DNA of 64,000 nucleotides from Pseudomonas fluorescens. GTDB taxonomy: Bacteria > Pseudomonadota > Gammaproteobacteria > Pseudomonadales > Pseudomonadaceae. The stretch covers positions 3,518,326-3,582,325 of the forward strand of contig NZ_OZ024668.1 in the NCBI RefSeq assembly GCF_902497775.2. The letters run 5' to 3'. Position numbers and translations under genes: made by a program. The notes beneath the pieces are model-generated. The model made no database searches and was not told where the DNA came from. It was given only the letters and a program-made list of their open reading frames with translations. This document shows, one piece after another, positions 52,894 through 64,000 of this stretch. Positions within the stretch are counted from its first letter, which is position 1, and every line of letters begins with the position of its first letter.

Positions 52894-53373
52894 ATGACTC
52901 GCCCCGCCTACCTCGATCGATTCATCCGCTCCTCCCTGGACACCCAGTTGCTGCGCTGGAGCCTGATCCTGATTTTCTTCGGCTTTGGCTATACCAAATG
53001 GTTCGACTATGAAGCCCAGGCCCTGATTCCGCTGATCGACAACAGCCCGCTGCTGTCCTGGCTGCACCTGGCCTTCGGTATCCACGGCGCCAGCTATGCG
53101 CTGGGCGTAGCGGAATGGGCGATTGGCGCGGCGCTGCTGGCCGGTATCTGGCAACCACGGCTGGCGGTGATCGGCGCACTGGGCTCGGTGCTCACCTACG
53201 CCACCACCCTGACCCTGATCATTACCACCCCGGGCGGCTGGGAGAACAGCGCCGGGGGCTTTCCGGCCATGGGTGGGGCGACGTCCTTTCTGATCAAGGA
53301 CGCCGTGCTGCTGGCCGCCTCAGTCGCCTTGCTCAAGCACGATCTGCTGCGCACCAGCCCCGCCCCGGGCTGA
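52894..53373 (+). CDS. DUF417 (YkgB/RclC-like) membrane protein
   Basis: 159 residues, ATG at 52894 with AGGA upstream. Four TM helices and the family motifs LRWSLILIFFGFGYTKWFDYEAQALIPLI and TLTLIITTPGGWENSAGGFPAMGGATSFLIKD (in parts) identify DUF417. E. coli RclC, in the same family, belongs to the reactive-chlorine-resistance system. It is 76 bp after dsbG on the same strand, so it probably extends the dsbDEG operon and may counter oxidative damage in the envelope. Molecular function is unknown. Confidence 0.85.
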   Translation: MTRPAYLDRFIRSSLDTQLLRWSLILIFFGFGYTKWFDYEAQALIPLIDNSPLLSWLHLAFGIHGASYALGVAEWAIGAALLAGIWQPRLAVIGALGSVLTYATTLTLIITTPGGWENSAGGFPAMGGATSFLIKDAVLLAASVALLKHDLLRTSPAPG

Positions 53374-53377
53374 AGCC

Positions 53378-56300
53378 CTACAGCGCTTCCAGTTCAGCCA
53401 TCAGGTCACTGAGCCGGTCGACCTTGTCGTCGCTCAGCTCACTGGCCTTCAGGCCTTCGACATAGGTCGCCAGCTCCTCGACCGTGCTGCACTCGAACAT
53501 TGCCCGCAACGGCACATTCAGTTGCAGCACCTTTTGCACCCGTGAAGCGATCTGGGTGGCCAACAACGAATGCCCGCCCAACTCGAAGAAGTTGTCGCGC
53601 ACCCCGACCCGTTCGGCCTTGAGCACCTCGGCCCAGATGCCGGCCAGGGTGGTTTCCAGTTCGCTGCGCGGTGCCAGGTAGGCCTGGCTGTGCTGGGCGC
53701 CGATGTCGATGGCCGGCAAGGCCTTGCGGTCGAGCTTGCCGTTGGCATTGAGCGGCAGTTGCTTGAGCCAGGCCCAGTGCAGCGGCACCATGTACTCCGG
53801 CAACTCGGCGCGCAGGCGCTGTTTGACCTGCTCCAGCAGCAGGGTGGTATCGGCGCCAGGGTTGCTGGCCACCAGATAGCCGACCAGATGCTTGCCATTG
53901 ATCCCTTCCTGCACCCCGACCGCGGCATCGCGAATCTCGCCCTGCTCGTGCAGACGCGCCTCGATCTCGCCCAGCTCGATCCGGTAACCGCGGATCTTCA
54001 CTTGATGGTCGATACGCCCGACGTATTCGAGGACCCCGTCGGGCCCCCGGCGCGCCAGGTCACCGGTGCGATACAGACGCTCGCCCGGCGCACCGAACGG
54101 ATGCGGGATGAAGGCTTGTGCAGTGCGCAGCGGGTCGCCGACATAGCCACGGCCCACGCCGGTACCGGCGACGCACAGTTCACCGACGGCGCCCAGCGGC
54201 ACCAGCTGCAGATCGTCGCCAATCAGGTACAGGCGGTTGTTGTCGGTCGGCGTGCCGATCGGCAGGTAGCTGCCACGGGTCGAGGCGGCATCGACGCGGA
54301 AGAACGCCACGTCATCCGAGCACTCGGCCGGGCCATAGGCATTGACCAGGCCGATCTGCGGATAGCGCTGCAGCCACTGCGACGCCAGTTCCGGCGGCAT
54401 CGCCTCACCGGTCGGCAGCATCCAGCGCAAGCCATCGAGCGCTTGCTGCTCGTTGGCCAGCATGCCCTGGATCAGCGACGGCACACTCTCCAATACGGTG
54501 ATACCACTCGCCTGCACGTGTTCCAGCAGGCCCTGCGGGTCGTGGGCGATGGCGTTCGGCACAATGGCCACCTGGGCACCGAACAGCGGCGCGGCGAGGA
54601 ACTGCCAGACCGAGATATCGAAGCTTTGTGAAGCGCTCTGGGCAATCACGTCCTGCTCGTCCAGCTGCAGGTACGGTACCTTGCTCAACTGGTTGTTGAG
54701 CATGCCGCGCTGCTCGACCATCACCCCTTTGGGCAGCCCGGTGGAGCCTGAGGTGTAGATCACATAGGCGAGGTTGTCCGGCCCGCTGTAGATACCCGGG
54801 TTGGCGTGCGGCCCGGCGGCGGCCTGAACCTGCTCCCAGACCAGCAGTTTTGGCCGCCCGGCACAACTCAGCTCGTCGAGCAAGGCACGGCCCTGCTCGG
54901 CGCAGGCTTCAGTGCACACCAGCACCGGGGTCCGGCTGAGCTCGACAATCCGTTGCAGGCGTGCACGTGGCAGGCCGGGGTCCAATGGCAGGTAACCGGC
55001 ACCGGCCTTGAAGCTGCCGACGATCATGCCGAGCAATGGCAAGTCACGTTCGCCCAGCAAGGCCACCGGCTGGTCGACTGCCACACCGACGGCGACCAGC
55101 GCGTGGCCCAGGCGGTTGGCCTGGTGGTTGAGTTCGGCGTAGCTAAGTGTTTGCGCCAGGCAGCGCGCGGCAATCCGCTGCGGGTGTGCCGCTACCCGCG
55201 CTTCGAACAGTTCGGCGTAGCTTTGCTCCAGGCTGTAGGCCTGCTCGCTGCGGTTGCAGTCGTCGAGCAAAAAGTGCCGCTCGGCATCACCAAGCAACGG
55301 CAGCTCGCTGACATCGCCCTGGAAGCCCTCGGCCAGGGCCAGCAGCAAACGCTTGAACTCGGCCAGCAAGCGCTCGACCGTGGCGGTATCGAAGTAACGC
55401 TGGTCGAACGACAGGTGCAGGCCCAGGTCGTCGCCCGGATAGCAGACGGCAGTCAACGGGAAGTTGGTGTGGGTACGCCCGGAATCGGAGCTGGCGTTGA
55501 GGCTCTGCGCGCGGTCGAGCACGGCGACTTCCACCGGCGCGTTCTCGAACACAAACAGGCTGTCGAACAGCGGCTGGCCCTTGGGCAATTCGCTGCATTC
55601 CTGGATGCTCACCAGCGGCAGGTATTCGTACTCGCGCAGTTCCATGTTGCGTTCCAGCAGGCCTTGCAACCACTGGCGCACGCTGCAGCGCTCGCCCAAT
55701 GCAGGCAGTTTCACTCGCAGGGCGATACTGTTGATGAACAGCCCGACCGTGCGCTGCATCTGCGGCATGCTCACCGGACGACCGGCCACGGTGACGCCAA
55801 AGACCACGTCGCGCTCGCCGCTGTAGCGGCTCAGCACCAGGGCCCAGGCCGCTTGCGCGAAGGTGTTGATGGTCAGCTGATGGGCCTGGGCCAGCTCGCG
55901 CAGGCGGGCGCCATCGGCGGCATCGAGGCGGGTGTAGCAATCGCCGACGAGCATGCCGGCATGCTCCACCGCATGGTCACGCAGCAATGGCCGGTCGCTG
56001 GGCACCGCGGTGCTGCGCTCGAAGCCTTCGAGGTTGCTGCGCCACCACTGGCGCGCCTCGTCCAGGTCCTGATGCTGCAGCCAGCTGATGTAGTCGCGAT
56101 AGCGTGGCGGCAGCGGCAATTGCGCCTGACGACTCTCGCCCATGGCCAGGTAGATCTCAAAGAAGTCATTCATCAGCAGCGAACGGCACCAGGCATCGAT
56201 GAGGATGTGGTGGTTGCTCATCATGAACCAGTAGCGCTCCTCGCCCACCCGCACCAGGCGCAGGTGGAACGGCGCCTGCTGGAGCAAGTCGAAACCGGCT

Positions 56301-59300
56301 TCGCGCTCCTGCTTGTGCAGCGCTTGCAGGCGCGCTTCCTGTTCAGCTTCAGGGATATCCGACCAGTCCTGATAGTCGACCGGCGTTGCCCCCGGCTTGT
56401 GAATGATCTGCAGCATGGCCTCGCCGGCGTTCCAGCAGAACGAGGCGCGCAAGGCTTCGTGACGGCCGACCACCGCCTGCCAGGCCTGAGCGAAACGTTG
56501 CGGGTCGAGGGCGCTGTTGATCCGGTAGCGGTCCTGCATGTAGTAGATGCCGGTGCCCGGTTCCAGCAGGGTGTGCAGCAGCAACCCCTCTTGCATCGGC
56601 GTCAGCGGGTAGACGTCCTCGATCTGGGCAGCGGCGACCGGCAAGGCATCGATCTGCTCCTGGCTCAGTTGCGCCAGCGGGAAGTCCGAAGGCGTGAAGC
56701 TGCCAGTGCCCGGGGTCAGGCAATGCTCGATCAGGGCAATCAGTTCGAGCCGGTAGGCCTCGACCAGGGCTTCGATGGTCTGCTGGTCATAGCGCTCACG
56801 ACTGAAGGTCCAGCGCAATTGCAGCTCACCGCCGTACACCTGGCCATCGACGCTCAGCCAGTTGGGCAGCGGCGCCTGCAGGTCGTGGGCGAGCCCGGCG
56901 CTTTCATCCACTGGCTGGTACAGCGCATCGGCCTGGAACTGCTGGTCGAACTGGCCCAGGTAATTGAAGGTAATGCGCGCCTGCGCCAACGCGGCCATGG
57001 CTTCGCGCACCGGCGCATCGGCCAGGTAGCGCAGCACACCGTAGCCCAGGCCCTTGTGCGGCACCGTGCGCAGTTGCTCCTTGATGGCCTTGATCGAAGC
57101 ACCCTGCCCTTCGGCCGCCTCGACGTTCAGCGGGCTCAGGCTCAGCGGGTAGGCACTGGTGAACCAGCCAACGCTGCGAGTCAGGTCCATGTCTTCGAAC
57201 AGGCTCTCGCGACCGTGGCCTTCCAGTTGCACCAGCACCGTACTGTCGCCGCTCCAGCGGCACAGCACGCGCGCCAGGGCGGTCAGCAGCAGGTCGTTGA
57301 CCTGGGTGTGATAGGCGCCGGGCGCTTCCTGCAACAATTGCCGGGTGCGGGTCGCGTCCAGCCGCACGCTGAGGGTCTGCGCCTGCTGGTGCAGGTTGGC
57401 CCCTTGCGGGTGATCGCAGGGCAGTTCGCGGCTGGCTGTGCTCAACTGCGCCTGCCACCAGTTCTGTTCGTCACGCAATGAGTCGCTGCCGGCATAGGCC
57501 AACAGGCGCGCCGCCCAGTCGCTCATGGCGCGGGTCTTGGCCGCCAGCGCCTGGCCGCGATACAACGCTTGCAGATCTTCCAGCAACACGCGCCAGGACA
57601 CGCCGTCGACTACCAGGTGATGGATGGCCAGTAACAGGCGTTGGCGCCCTTCGCCGTCTTCGACCAGCAACGCGCGCAGCAGCGGCCCCTGGGTCAGGTC
57701 GAGGCTGCGCTGCACATCGCTGTACAGCGCCTGGCAGTCGCCCAGGTCGGCTACCGAGGCCTGCCAGAGCAACTCGCGATGGTCGGCCTGGGCGTATTCG
57801 CCTTGCCATTGACCGCCTGCCTGGGTGAAGCGCAAGCGCAAGGCATCATGATGCTGCAACAACTGCTGTAACGCCTGCTCCAGGGGCTTGCCGTGCAAGC
57901 GTTCGACCGGCGTCAGCAATACCGCCTGGTTCCAGTGCTGGGGCTGCGCGACGTCGCTGTCGAAGAACCAGTGCTGGATCGGCGTCAACGCCGCGCGGCC
58001 GCTCAGCGGGCCCTGGTCGACCTGGGTGGTTTCGCTGCGGCTGACCACTGTTGCCAAGGTCTGGATGGTCTGGTGCTGGAACAGGTCGCGCGGGGTGAAA
58101 TGCAACCCGGCCTGACGCCCACGGCTGACCACCTGGATTGACAGAATCGAGTCGCCGCCCAGTTCGAAGAAGTTGTCCTGCAAGCCGACCTGCTGCACGT
58201 TCAGCACTTCACGCCAGATCGTCGCCAATTGTTGTTCAAGCTCGCTGCGCGGCGCTTCATAGCGCTGGCGGCCCTGCTCCAGGTCCGGCGCCGGCAAGGC
58301 GCGACGGTCAAGCTTGCCATTGCCCATCAGCGGCATCTGTTCAAGCACTACCAGATGAGTCGGCACCATGTAGTCCGGCAAGTGCAGGCGCAGTTGCGCC
58401 TTCAATGCCTCACGCAGCGCGGCCTGCTCGGCGCCATCGGCCCGGGCCTGATCGCACACCAGGTAAGCGGCCAGCTGTTTGCCTCCGGGCATGTCCAAAG
58501 CCAGTACCACGGCCTCGCGCACCGCCGGATGGTCGAGCAGGCGGGTTTCGATCTCGCCCAGCTCGATACGGAACCCGCGGATCTTCACCTGGTGGTCGAT
58601 GCGCCCGACATACTCGACCAAACCGTCGGCACGCTGGCGTACCAGGTCACCGGTACGGTACAGGCGCCCGCCGTTGCCGCTGAACGGATCGGCAACAAAG
58701 CGCTCGGCACTCAAGCCCGGGCGCTGGTGGTAACCCTGGGCCAGGCCGGCGCCCCCCACATACAGCTCGCCGATGCCGCCTTGCGGCAACAGGGCCAGGT
58801 CGGCATCGAGGATGTATGCGCTGCGGGCACCGACCACGCTGCCGATCGGCACGCTGGCGGCACCGCCTTCAAGTTGCGCGGGAGCCAGGCAGGCCAGGGG
58901 CATGACCACGGTTTCGGTCGGGCCATAGGCGTTGAAGAACTGCTGCGGGGCGAAGGCCTGGCGAATGCGCTGCAGGTGCTCGCCGGTCAGTGCCTCGCCG
59001 CCGGTGATCACCAGGCGCACCGGCAGGTTTTCGTCGCGGCTGGCCAGCCATTGGGCCAGCTGGCTGCCGTAGCTTGGCGTAAAGCCGAGGATCGACACTT
59101 GCTGCTCGCGGATCAATGTGCAGATTTCTTCCGCGCCCCACTGCCCCTGCCCACGCAGGACCACACGCGCACCGCAAAGCAACGGCACCAGCAGGCGCTC
59201 GGTGGCCGCGTCGAAGTTGATCGAATAGAAGTGCAGCTCGCAGTCCTCGCTGCGCATGCCAAAGCGCTCGATCACTGCCTGGCAATGCATGGCGATTTCG

Positions 59301-62300
59301 CCATGGCTAACCACCACGCCCTTGGGCTTGCCAGTGGAACCAGAGGTGTAGATCAGGTAGGCCTGATGGCCCGGCAAGGTCAGCGATGGCAAGGCTTCGC
59401 GACTGTAAGCGGCAAGGCCGCCGCGGTCGTCTTCCAGGCACCAGCGGGCGACCTTGGCCGGCAACTCGCCAAGCGCTTCGAACAACCCACGCTGGCCCAG
59501 CAGCAGCTCGATACCGCTGTCCTCGATCATGTAGTGCAGGCGCTCCAGCGGGTATTCCGGGTCCAGTGGCACATAGGCGCCGCCGGCCTTGAGGATCGCC
59601 AGCAGGCCAACCACCAGCTCCAGCGAGCGCTCCACGGCCAGGCCGACGCGCACCTGCGGGCCGACGCCGCGCTCACGCAGTACGCGGGCCAACTGGTTGG
59701 CGCGGGCGTCGAGCTCGGCATAGCTCAGGTGCTGACCGGCGAAGGTCAGGGCCAGGGCATGGGGCTGACGCACCGCCTGTTCACTGAACAGTTGGTGAAT
59801 GTTCTGCTCCAGCGCCAGGGTGGTGTCGCCCTTGAGCGAATCACACAAAGCCTGTTGCTCGGCAGCCGCCAGCAACGGCAACTCGCCCAGGCGTTGCTCG
59901 GGATCACCCAGCAATGCCACCAGCAGGTTCTGCCAGTGGGCAGCCATTTGTGCGATGCGCGGCTCGTCGTACAGGTCGCGGCTGTAGGTCAGGCAGCAGC
60001 CCAGGCGGCGATCGAGGTCGGTGACTTCCAGGTTGAGGTCGAACTTGGTCGCGCGGGCGTCGTTGACCAGGTATTCGACCTGCATCCCGGCCAGCTCACG
60101 GCTTTGCTGGAACTCCCAGCGCTGGACGTTGCACATCACCTGGAACAGCGGGTTATAGGCGCTGCTGCGTGGCGGCTGCAGGGCCTCGACCAGTTGATCG
60201 AAAGGCAGGTCCTGATGGGACTGGCCGTCGATCACGGTCTGGCGTACCTGCTCGATCAACTCGCCGACACGCATCTGCCCGTCGAGCTGGCAACGCAGCA
60301 CTTGGGTGTTGAGGAAGGCGCCGATCAAGCCTTCGCTTTCCGGGCGAATGCGGTTGGCCACCGGTGCACCGATGCGCAGGTCGGTCTGGCCGCTGTAGCG
60401 GTAGAGCAGCGCCGCCAGGGTGGCGGTCATGGTCATGAACAGGGTCAGGCCGCGCTCGGCATTGAAGGCACGTACCCGCGCTGCCAGCTCCGGGCTCAGG
60501 TCGAAACGGTAGAGCTCGCCACGGTGGCTCTGCACCGCCGGACGCGGACGGTCGGCAGGCAGTTCGAGCACCGGATGCTCAGCGCCCAGCTTGGCTTGCC
60601 AGTAATCCAGCTGGCGCTGACGCTCGCCGCTTTCCAGCCACTGGCGCTGCCACACGCTGTAGTCCAGGTACTGCACCGGCAAGGGTTGCAGCGGCGATTC
60701 GCGCTCATCGACAAAGGCCTCGTAAAGCTCGCCCAGCTCGCGGGCGAAGATGTCCATGGCCCAACCTTCGGTAACGATGTGGTGCAGAGTCAGAACGAAG
60801 TAATGTTCACGCTCCCCCGCCTTGACCAGGCAGGCGCGCAGCAACGGCCCGCGCTCAAGGTCAAACGGCTGGTGCGCCTGCTCATCGGCAAATGCCTGCA
60901 AGCATTGCTCGCGGTCCTGCGCGCCAGCGCTGGAGATATCCAGCCAGCTCATCTGCAGGTTGCTGTCCTCGGCCACGCACTGATACGGCACGCCGTCGAT
61001 GCTCGGGAAGGTCGTGCGCAGGGTTTCATGGCGCACGATCAGCGCCTGCAATGCCTGCTCGAAGCGGCTGACATCCAGCACCCCGCTCAGGCGCGCCATG
61101 CCGCCGACGTTATAGGCCGGGCTGTCCGGCTCCATCTGCCAGAGGAACCACATCCGCTGCTGGGAGTAGGACAACGGCACTGCCTGACGGCGGTCGATGC
61201 GCTGGATCTCACCTTGCAGGTTGTGGGCGCCGCGGTGCTGGATCGCCTCGACGGCAGCGGCAAAGGCACCCAGTTCACTGGCCTCGAACAGGGTGCGCAG
61301 CGGCAATTCGACGTTGCAGGCCTGACGGGTGCGGGAAATGATCTGAGTAGCCAGCAACGAGTGACCGCCGAGGGCAAAGAAGTCGTCCTGCAAGCCGACC
61401 CGCGGGATGCCCAGCACCTCGCGCCAGATCGCCGCGACCTGTTGCTGCAGAGCCGTGCCCGGCTCGATGTGTTCACGCGATTGCCACTGCGGCTCGGGCA
61501 GCGCCTTGCGCTCGATCTTGCCGCTCGGGCCCAGTGGCATTTGCATCAGGTGAACCAGCTGCGCCGGCACCATGTAAGCGGGTAATTGCTCTGCCAGTGC
61601 CACCCGCAATTGCGCGCTCGCTTGGACACCGCTGTAGTAACCGACCAGTTGCGGGCCGGCGGCGGTGTCGCGAATCATCACCAGCGCCTGTTCGACGCCG
61701 GGCTGCGCCAGCAGGCAGGCCTCGACCTCTTCCGGCTCGACGCGCAAGCCGCGCAGCTTGACCTGCTGATCGAGCCGGCCCAGGTACTCCAGCGCCCCCA
61801 GGTCAGCCAGCCAGCGCGCCCGGTCGCCACTGCGATACAGGCGCTGGCCGTCGCCATCGGGCTGCGGCACGAAACGTTCGGCGGTAAGCCCCGCCCGCCC
61901 CAGGTAACCCCGGGCCAGACCGGCCCCGCCCAGGTACAGCTCACCCGGCACGCCGGGCGGTGTCAGTTGCAGTTCGTCATCGAGCACCCGGCAGACGACA
62001 TTGGCCAGTGGCCGGCCGATCGGCGAGCGCGTACCGTCGGCATCGCTGCACTGCCAGTGGGTGACGTTGATGGCGGTTTCGGTCGGGCCATAGCGGTTAT
62101 GCAGGGCCACCTGCGGCAATACCTGCAGCACCCGCTCACGCAGGTTCGCCGACAGCGCTTCGCCACCGGAGAACAACCGGCGCAGGCTGCTGCACTGCAC
62201 GGCCAATGGTTCCTGGACAAACACCTGGAGCAAGGCCGGAACGAAATGCAGGGTAGTCACGCCATGCGCGCGGACCAGTTCGGCAATGCGCTGCGGGTCG

Positions 62301-64000
62301 CGATGCTCGCCGGGGCCGGCCAGCACCAGCTGACAACCGTTGACCAGTGGCCAGAAGCATTCCCACACCGACACGTCGAAGCTGATCGGCGCCTTCTGCA
62401 TCAGCACGTCGCTGGCATTGAGTTGATAGCTGTCCTGCATCCACTGCAGGCGCTCGGCCAGTGCCGCATGGGTATTGCCGACACCTTTGGGCTGCCCGGT
62501 GGAGCCGGAGGTGTAGATCACATAGGCGAGGTTGTCGCCGTGCAGGTGCAGGCCCGGTGGCTGGCTTGGCCAGCTGTCGAGCTTGAGGCGGTCCATGGCA
62601 ATGGCACTGACCTGCGCCGGCAGGTTCAAGCGTTCAAGCACATCGCTGTGGCTGAGCAGCAGGCTGGCACCGCTGTCGGCGAGCATGTACGCCAGGCGCT
62701 CGGGCGGATAGTCGACGTCCAGCGGCACATAGGCACCACCGGCCTTGAGAATGGCCAGCAACCCGATCAGCAGTTGCGGCGAACGTTCGGCGGCGATGGC
62801 CACGCATACATCCGGGCCGACGCCCTTGTCGCGCAGGTAATGGGCCAGGCGGTTGGCTTGCTGGTGCAAACTGGCGTAATCAAGGCTGCCGCCCTGCCAC
62901 ACCAACGCCGTGTTTGCCGGCGTCTGGCGAGCTTGTTCGTTGAGCTGTTCGACCACCCACTGCTGTGCCGGGGCCGCCGGCGCCTGGCCCCAGGCAAGGA
63001 GTTGCCCGCAGCCATCGGCGTCAAGCAGTTGCACAGCGCCGATGGCGATCTGCGGTTGCGCGCAGACCTGCTCCAGCAAGCCAACCAGCTGGGCGCTGAT
63101 GCGCGCGATGGTCGGCGCCTCGAACAACTCCACGGCATAGTCGAACGAAAGGGTCAGGCGGCCCTGATGATCTTCTTCACTGTGCAGTTGCAGGTCGAAC
63201 TTGGCTTCACGGCTGTGCCATGGCAGCTCGTCGGCCAGCAGCCCGGGAAGGCGACGCAAGGCGCTGAGGTCGCGCTGCTGATGGTTGAACATGACCTGGA
63301 ACAGGCCTTGCTCGCGGGCTTGCGGGAAGGCTTCGAGCAGTTGCTCGAACGGCAGGTCCTGATGGGCCTGAGCCTCCAGGGTGCGCTCGCGCACCTGGGC
63401 CAGCAACTGGTCGAACGCCAGGCGTCCGTCAAGCTCGGCACGCAGGACCTGGGTGTTGATGAAAAAGCCTACCAAACCCTGGGTTTCCAGGCGCGGGCGG
63501 TTGGCGTTGGGCACCCCGACACGGATGTCGGTCTGCCCGCTGTAGCGGTGCAGCAGGCTCTGCAAACCCGCCAGCAAGACCATGAACAATGTCGCCTCAT
63601 GGGCCCGGGCCATGCTGCGCAAGGCTTCGGCCAAGGTCGGCTGCAGGCGCACGCTCAGGCGCGCGGCGGCGTTGCCCTGGCGGTTTGCCCGCGGGTGGTC
63701 GGTGGCAAAGTCCAGCACGCTGTGCTGCTCGCCAAGGCGGGTCTTCCAGTACGCCAATTGCCGGGCGCTTTCACCCTGGGCCAGCCATTGGCGCTGCCAA
63801 CTGCCGTAATCAGCGTAGTCCAGGCTCAACGCCGGCAACTGGGCCTGCTGGCCCTGGCAGTGGGCGGCGTACAGGCGCGAGAACTCGTCGATGAGAATGT
63901 TCATCGACCAGCCGTCGGCGATGATGTGATGCAAGGTCACCCACAGCTGGTGGTCTTCGCTGTCCAGGCGCGCCAGGGTCACGCGCAGCAGCGGGCCCTG
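53378..64000 (-). CDS. Pyoverdine-type non-ribosomal peptide synthetase, three modules, N-terminus outside the window
   Basis: 3540 codons are visible; the protein begins beyond the right edge (first residues QGPLLRV are inside a condensation domain). Order by DNA: C1 64000-63010 (HHIIADG), A1 to 61450, T1 about 61350 (LGGHSL), C2 to 59880 (HHIVTEG), A2 to 58240, T2 about 58150 (LGGDSI), E to 56650 ([10 protein letters not shown]), C3 to 55280 (HHILIDA, DCL-like start [15 protein letters not shown]), A3 to 53690, T3 about 53560 (LGGHSL). It then ends [11 protein letters not shown] with no thioesterase. By motif alignment A3 reads DIWELTADD (Dab), A2 DAEGIGAVM (near the Lys code, then epimerised), A1 DVWHFGRIN (unassigned). 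It is convergent with the DUF417 gene. Confidence 0.93.
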   Translation of the reverse strand, partial: QGPLLRVTLARLDSEDHQLWVTLHHIIADGWSMNILIDEFSRLYAAHCQGQQAQLPALSLDYADYGSWQRQWLAQGESARQLAYWKTRLGEQHSVLDFATDHPRANRQGNAAARLSVRLQPTLAEALRSMARAHEATLFMVLLAGLQSLLHRYSGQTDIRVGVPNANRPRLETQGLVGFFINTQVLRAELDGRLAFDQLLAQVRERTLEAQAHQDLPFEQLLEAFPQAREQGLFQVMFNHQQRDLSALRRLPGLLADELPWHSREAKFDLQLHSEEDHQGRLTLSFDYAVELFEAPTIARISAQLVGLLEQVCAQPQIAIGAVQLLDADGCGQLLAWGQAPAAPAQQWVVEQLNEQARQTPANTALVWQGGSLDYASLHQQANRLAHYLRDKGVGPDVCVAIAAERSPQLLIGLLAILKAGGAYVPLDVDYPPERLAYMLADSGASLLLSHSDVLERLNLPAQVSAIAMDRLKLDSWPSQPPGLHLHGDNLAYVIYTSGSTGQPKGVGNTHAALAERLQWMQDSYQLNASDVLMQKAPISFDVSVWECFWPLVNGCQLVLAGPGEHRDPQRIAELVRAHGVTTLHFVPALLQVFVQEPLAVQCSSLRRLFSGGEALSANLRERVLQVLPQVALHNRYGPTETAINVTHWQCSDADGTRSPIGRPLANVVCRVLDDELQLTPPGVPGELYLGGAGLARGYLGRAGLTAERFVPQPDGDGQRLYRSGDRARWLADLGALEYLGRLDQQVKLRGLRVEPEEVEACLLAQPGVEQALVMIRDTAAGPQLVGYYSGVQASAQLRVALAEQLPAYMVPAQLVHLMQMPLGPSGKIERKALPEPQWQSREHIEPGTALQQQVAAIWREVLGIPRVGLQDDFFALGGHSLLATQIISRTRQACNVELPLRTLFEASELGAFAAAVEAIQHRGAHNLQGEIQRIDRRQAVPLSYSQQRMWFLWQMEPDSPAYNVGGMARLSGVLDVSRFEQALQALIVRHETLRTTFPSIDGVPYQCVAEDSNLQMSWLDISSAGAQDREQCLQAFADEQAHQPFDLERGPLLRACLVKAGEREHYFVLTLHHIVTEGWAMDIFARELGELYEAFVDERESPLQPLPVQYLDYSVWQRQWLESGERQRQLDYWQAKLGAEHPVLELPADRPRPAVQSHRGELYRFDLSPELAARVRAFNAERGLTLFMTMTATLAALLYRYSGQTDLRIGAPVANRIRPESEGLIGAFLNTQVLRCQLDGQMRVGELIEQVRQTVIDGQSHQDLPFDQLVEALQPPRSSAYNPLFQVMCNVQRWEFQQSRELAGMQVEYLVNDARATKFDLNLEVTDLDRRLGCCLTYSRDLYDEPRIAQMAAHWQNLLVALLGDPEQRLGELPLLAAAEQQALCDSLKGDTTLALEQNIHQLFSEQAVRQPHALALTFAGQHLSYAELDARANQLARVLRERGVGPQVRVGLAVERSLELVVGLLAILKAGGAYVPLDPEYPLERLHYMIEDSGIELLLGQRGLFEALGELPAKVARWCLEDDRGGLAAYSREALPSLTLPGHQAYLIYTSGSTGKPKGVVVSHGEIAMHCQAVIERFGMRSEDCELHFYSINFDAATERLLVPLLCGARVVLRGQGQWGAEEICTLIREQQVSILGFTPSYGSQLAQWLASRDENLPVRLVITGGEALTGEHLQRIRQAFAPQQFFNAYGPTETVVMPLACLAPAQLEGGAASVPIGSVVGARSAYILDADLALLPQGGIGELYVGGAGLAQGYHQRPGLSAERFVADPFSGNGGRLYRTGDLVRQRADGLVEYVGRIDHQVKIRGFRIELGEIETRLLDHPAVREAVVLALDMPGGKQLAAYLVCDQARADGAEQAALREALKAQLRLHLPDYMVPTHLVVLEQMPLMGNGKLDRRALPAPDLEQGRQRYEAPRSELEQQLATIWREVLNVQQVGLQDNFFELGGDSILSIQVVSRGRQAGLHFTPRDLFQHQTIQTLATVVSRSETTQVDQGPLSGRAALTPIQHWFFDSDVAQPQHWNQAVLLTPVERLHGKPLEQALQQLLQHHDALRLRFTQAGGQWQGEYAQADHRELLWQASVADLGDCQALYSDVQRSLDLTQGPLLRALLVEDGEGRQRLLLAIHHLVVDGVSWRVLLEDLQALYRGQALAAKTRAMSDWAARLLAYAGSDSLRDEQNWWQAQLSTASRELPCDHPQGANLHQQAQTLSVRLDATRTRQLLQEAPGAYHTQVNDLLLTALARVLCRWSGDSTVLVQLEGHGRESLFEDMDLTRSVGWFTSAYPLSLSPLNVEAAEGQGASIKAIKEQLRTVPHKGLGYGVLRYLADAPVREAMAALAQARITFNYLGQFDQQFQADALYQPVDESAGLAHDLQAPLPNWLSVDGQVYGGELQLRWTFSRERYDQQTIEALVEAYRLELIALIEHCLTPGTGSFTPSDFPLAQLSQEQIDALPVAAAQIEDVYPLTPMQEGLLLHTLLEPGTGIYYMQDRYRINSALDPQRFAQAWQAVVGRHEALRASFCWNAGEAMLQIIHKPGATPVDYQDWSDIPEAEQEARLQALHKQEREAGFDLLQQAPFHLRLVRVGEERYWFMMSNHHILIDAWCRSLLMNDFFEIYLAMGESRQAQLPLPPRYRDYISWLQHQDLDEARQWWRSNLEGFERSTAVPSDRPLLRDHAVEHAGMLVGDCYTRLDAADGARLRELAQAHQLTINTFAQAAWALVLSRYSGERDVVFGVTVAGRPVSMPQMQRTVGLFINSIALRVKLPALGERCSVRQWLQGLLERNMELREYEYLPLVSIQECSELPKGQPLFDSLFVFENAPVEVAVLDRAQSLNASSDSGRTHTNFPLTAVCYPGDDLGLHLSFDQRYFDTATVERLLAEFKRLLLALAEGFQGDVSELPLLGDAERHFLLDDCNRSEQAYSLEQSYAELFEARVAAHPQRIAARCLAQTLSYAELNHQANRLGHALVAVGVAVDQPVALLGERDLPLLGMIVGSFKAGAGYLPLDPGLPRARLQRIVELSRTPVLVCTEACAEQGRALLDELSCAGRPKLLVWEQVQAAAGPHANPGIYSGPDNLAYVIYTSGSTGLPKGVMVEQRGMLNNQLSKVPYLQLDEQDVIAQSASQSFDISVWQFLAAPLFGAQVAIVPNAIAHDPQGLLEHVQASGITVLESVPSLIQGMLANEQQALDGLRWMLPTGEAMPPELASQWLQRYPQIGLVNAYGPAECSDDVAFFRVDAASTRGSYLPIGTPTDNNRLYLIGDDLQLVPLGAVGELCVAGTGVGRGYVGDPLRTAQAFIPHPFGAPGERLYRTGDLARRGPDGVLEYVGRIDHQVKIRGYRIELGEIEARLHEQGEIRDAAVGVQEGINGKHLVGYLVASNPGADTTLLLEQVKQRLRAELPEYMVPLHWAWLKQLPLNANGKLDRKALPAIDIGAQHSQAYLAPRSELETTLAGIWAEVLKAERVGVRDNFFELGGHSLLATQIASRVQKVLQLNVPLRAMFECSTVEELATYVEGLKASELSDDKVDRLSDLMAELEAL

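Noticed and set aside
58229..61585. 1118-codon open frame opposite the NRPS
   Set aside because: Antisense shadow of the C-A-T-C-A region; no ribosome site and no recognisable domain.
63980..63982. GTG as the NRPS start codon
   Set aside because: The frame is open to the edge and the preceding residues (QGPLLR) are condensation-domain motif C2, so the true start is outside the window.

Overview
The window looks like chromosomal DNA of a fluorescent Pseudomonas, most likely of the P. putida group. It is GC-rich. It carries the sdhCDAB-sucAB-lpdG-sucC block divergent from gltA, Pseudomonas-type REP-like hairpins, an etfBA/etfQO pair, and part of a pyoverdine siderophore locus (pvdR-pvdT-opmQ, pvdP, pvdH, a siderophore-interacting flavoprotein and a large NRPS). 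The assignment is from protein recognition and gene order, not from a search.

Layout. 1-11.6 kb is core metabolism: TCA-cycle enzymes read leftward from sdhC to a sucC gene cut by the window edge, and gltA reads rightward from a divergent promoter region. 11.7-19 kb is housekeeping and envelope genes: a START-domain protein, a cysteine-cluster protein, a secreted Lys/Ala/Pro-rich protein, a MocR regulator, two small lipoproteins behind a solute-binding protein, and etfBA. At 19.3 kb a strong promoter with a PsrA-type operator drives etfQO.

21.1-35.4 kb is an accessory island full of gene fossils. It holds the tail of an ISL3-family transposase, a frameshifted and truncated cysN behind an intact divergent cysD paralogue, and a two-part RHS polymorphic toxin whose C-terminal domain is cut off by two in-frame stops. 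It also holds a DUF1214/sulfotransferase/DHH operon, a chimeric GST/PNPOx pseudogene, and an MqsRA module in which the toxin is dead and the antitoxin and its operator are intact.

35.5-64 kb is the iron and redox region. An MFS transporter and a receiver-like protein lacking the phospho-acceptor Asp come first. Then comes an FpvI-like sigma factor divergent from pvdRT-opmQ, and pvdP back-to-back with a siderophore-interacting protein, then pvdH. Four sites of the PvdS type (TAAAT-N16-CGT, one with a single mismatch) precede pvdR, pvdP, the siderophore-interacting protein and pvdH. Next is a dsbS-dsbR two-component pair divergent from dsbD-dsbE-dsbG plus a DUF417 (RclC-like) membrane protein. 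The window ends inside a three-module NRPS (C-A-T-C-A-T-E-C-A-T, no thioesterase). The last adenylation domain carries the residues DIWELTADD, the known diaminobutyrate code, and pvdH makes that amino acid.

How the parts fit: PvdH supplies Dab to the NRPS, PvdP matures the chromophore in the periplasm, PvdRT-OpmQ exports or recycles pyoverdine, and the flavoprotein probably releases iron. The Dsb module maintains periplasmic thiols and is probably copper-responsive, as in P. aeruginosa.
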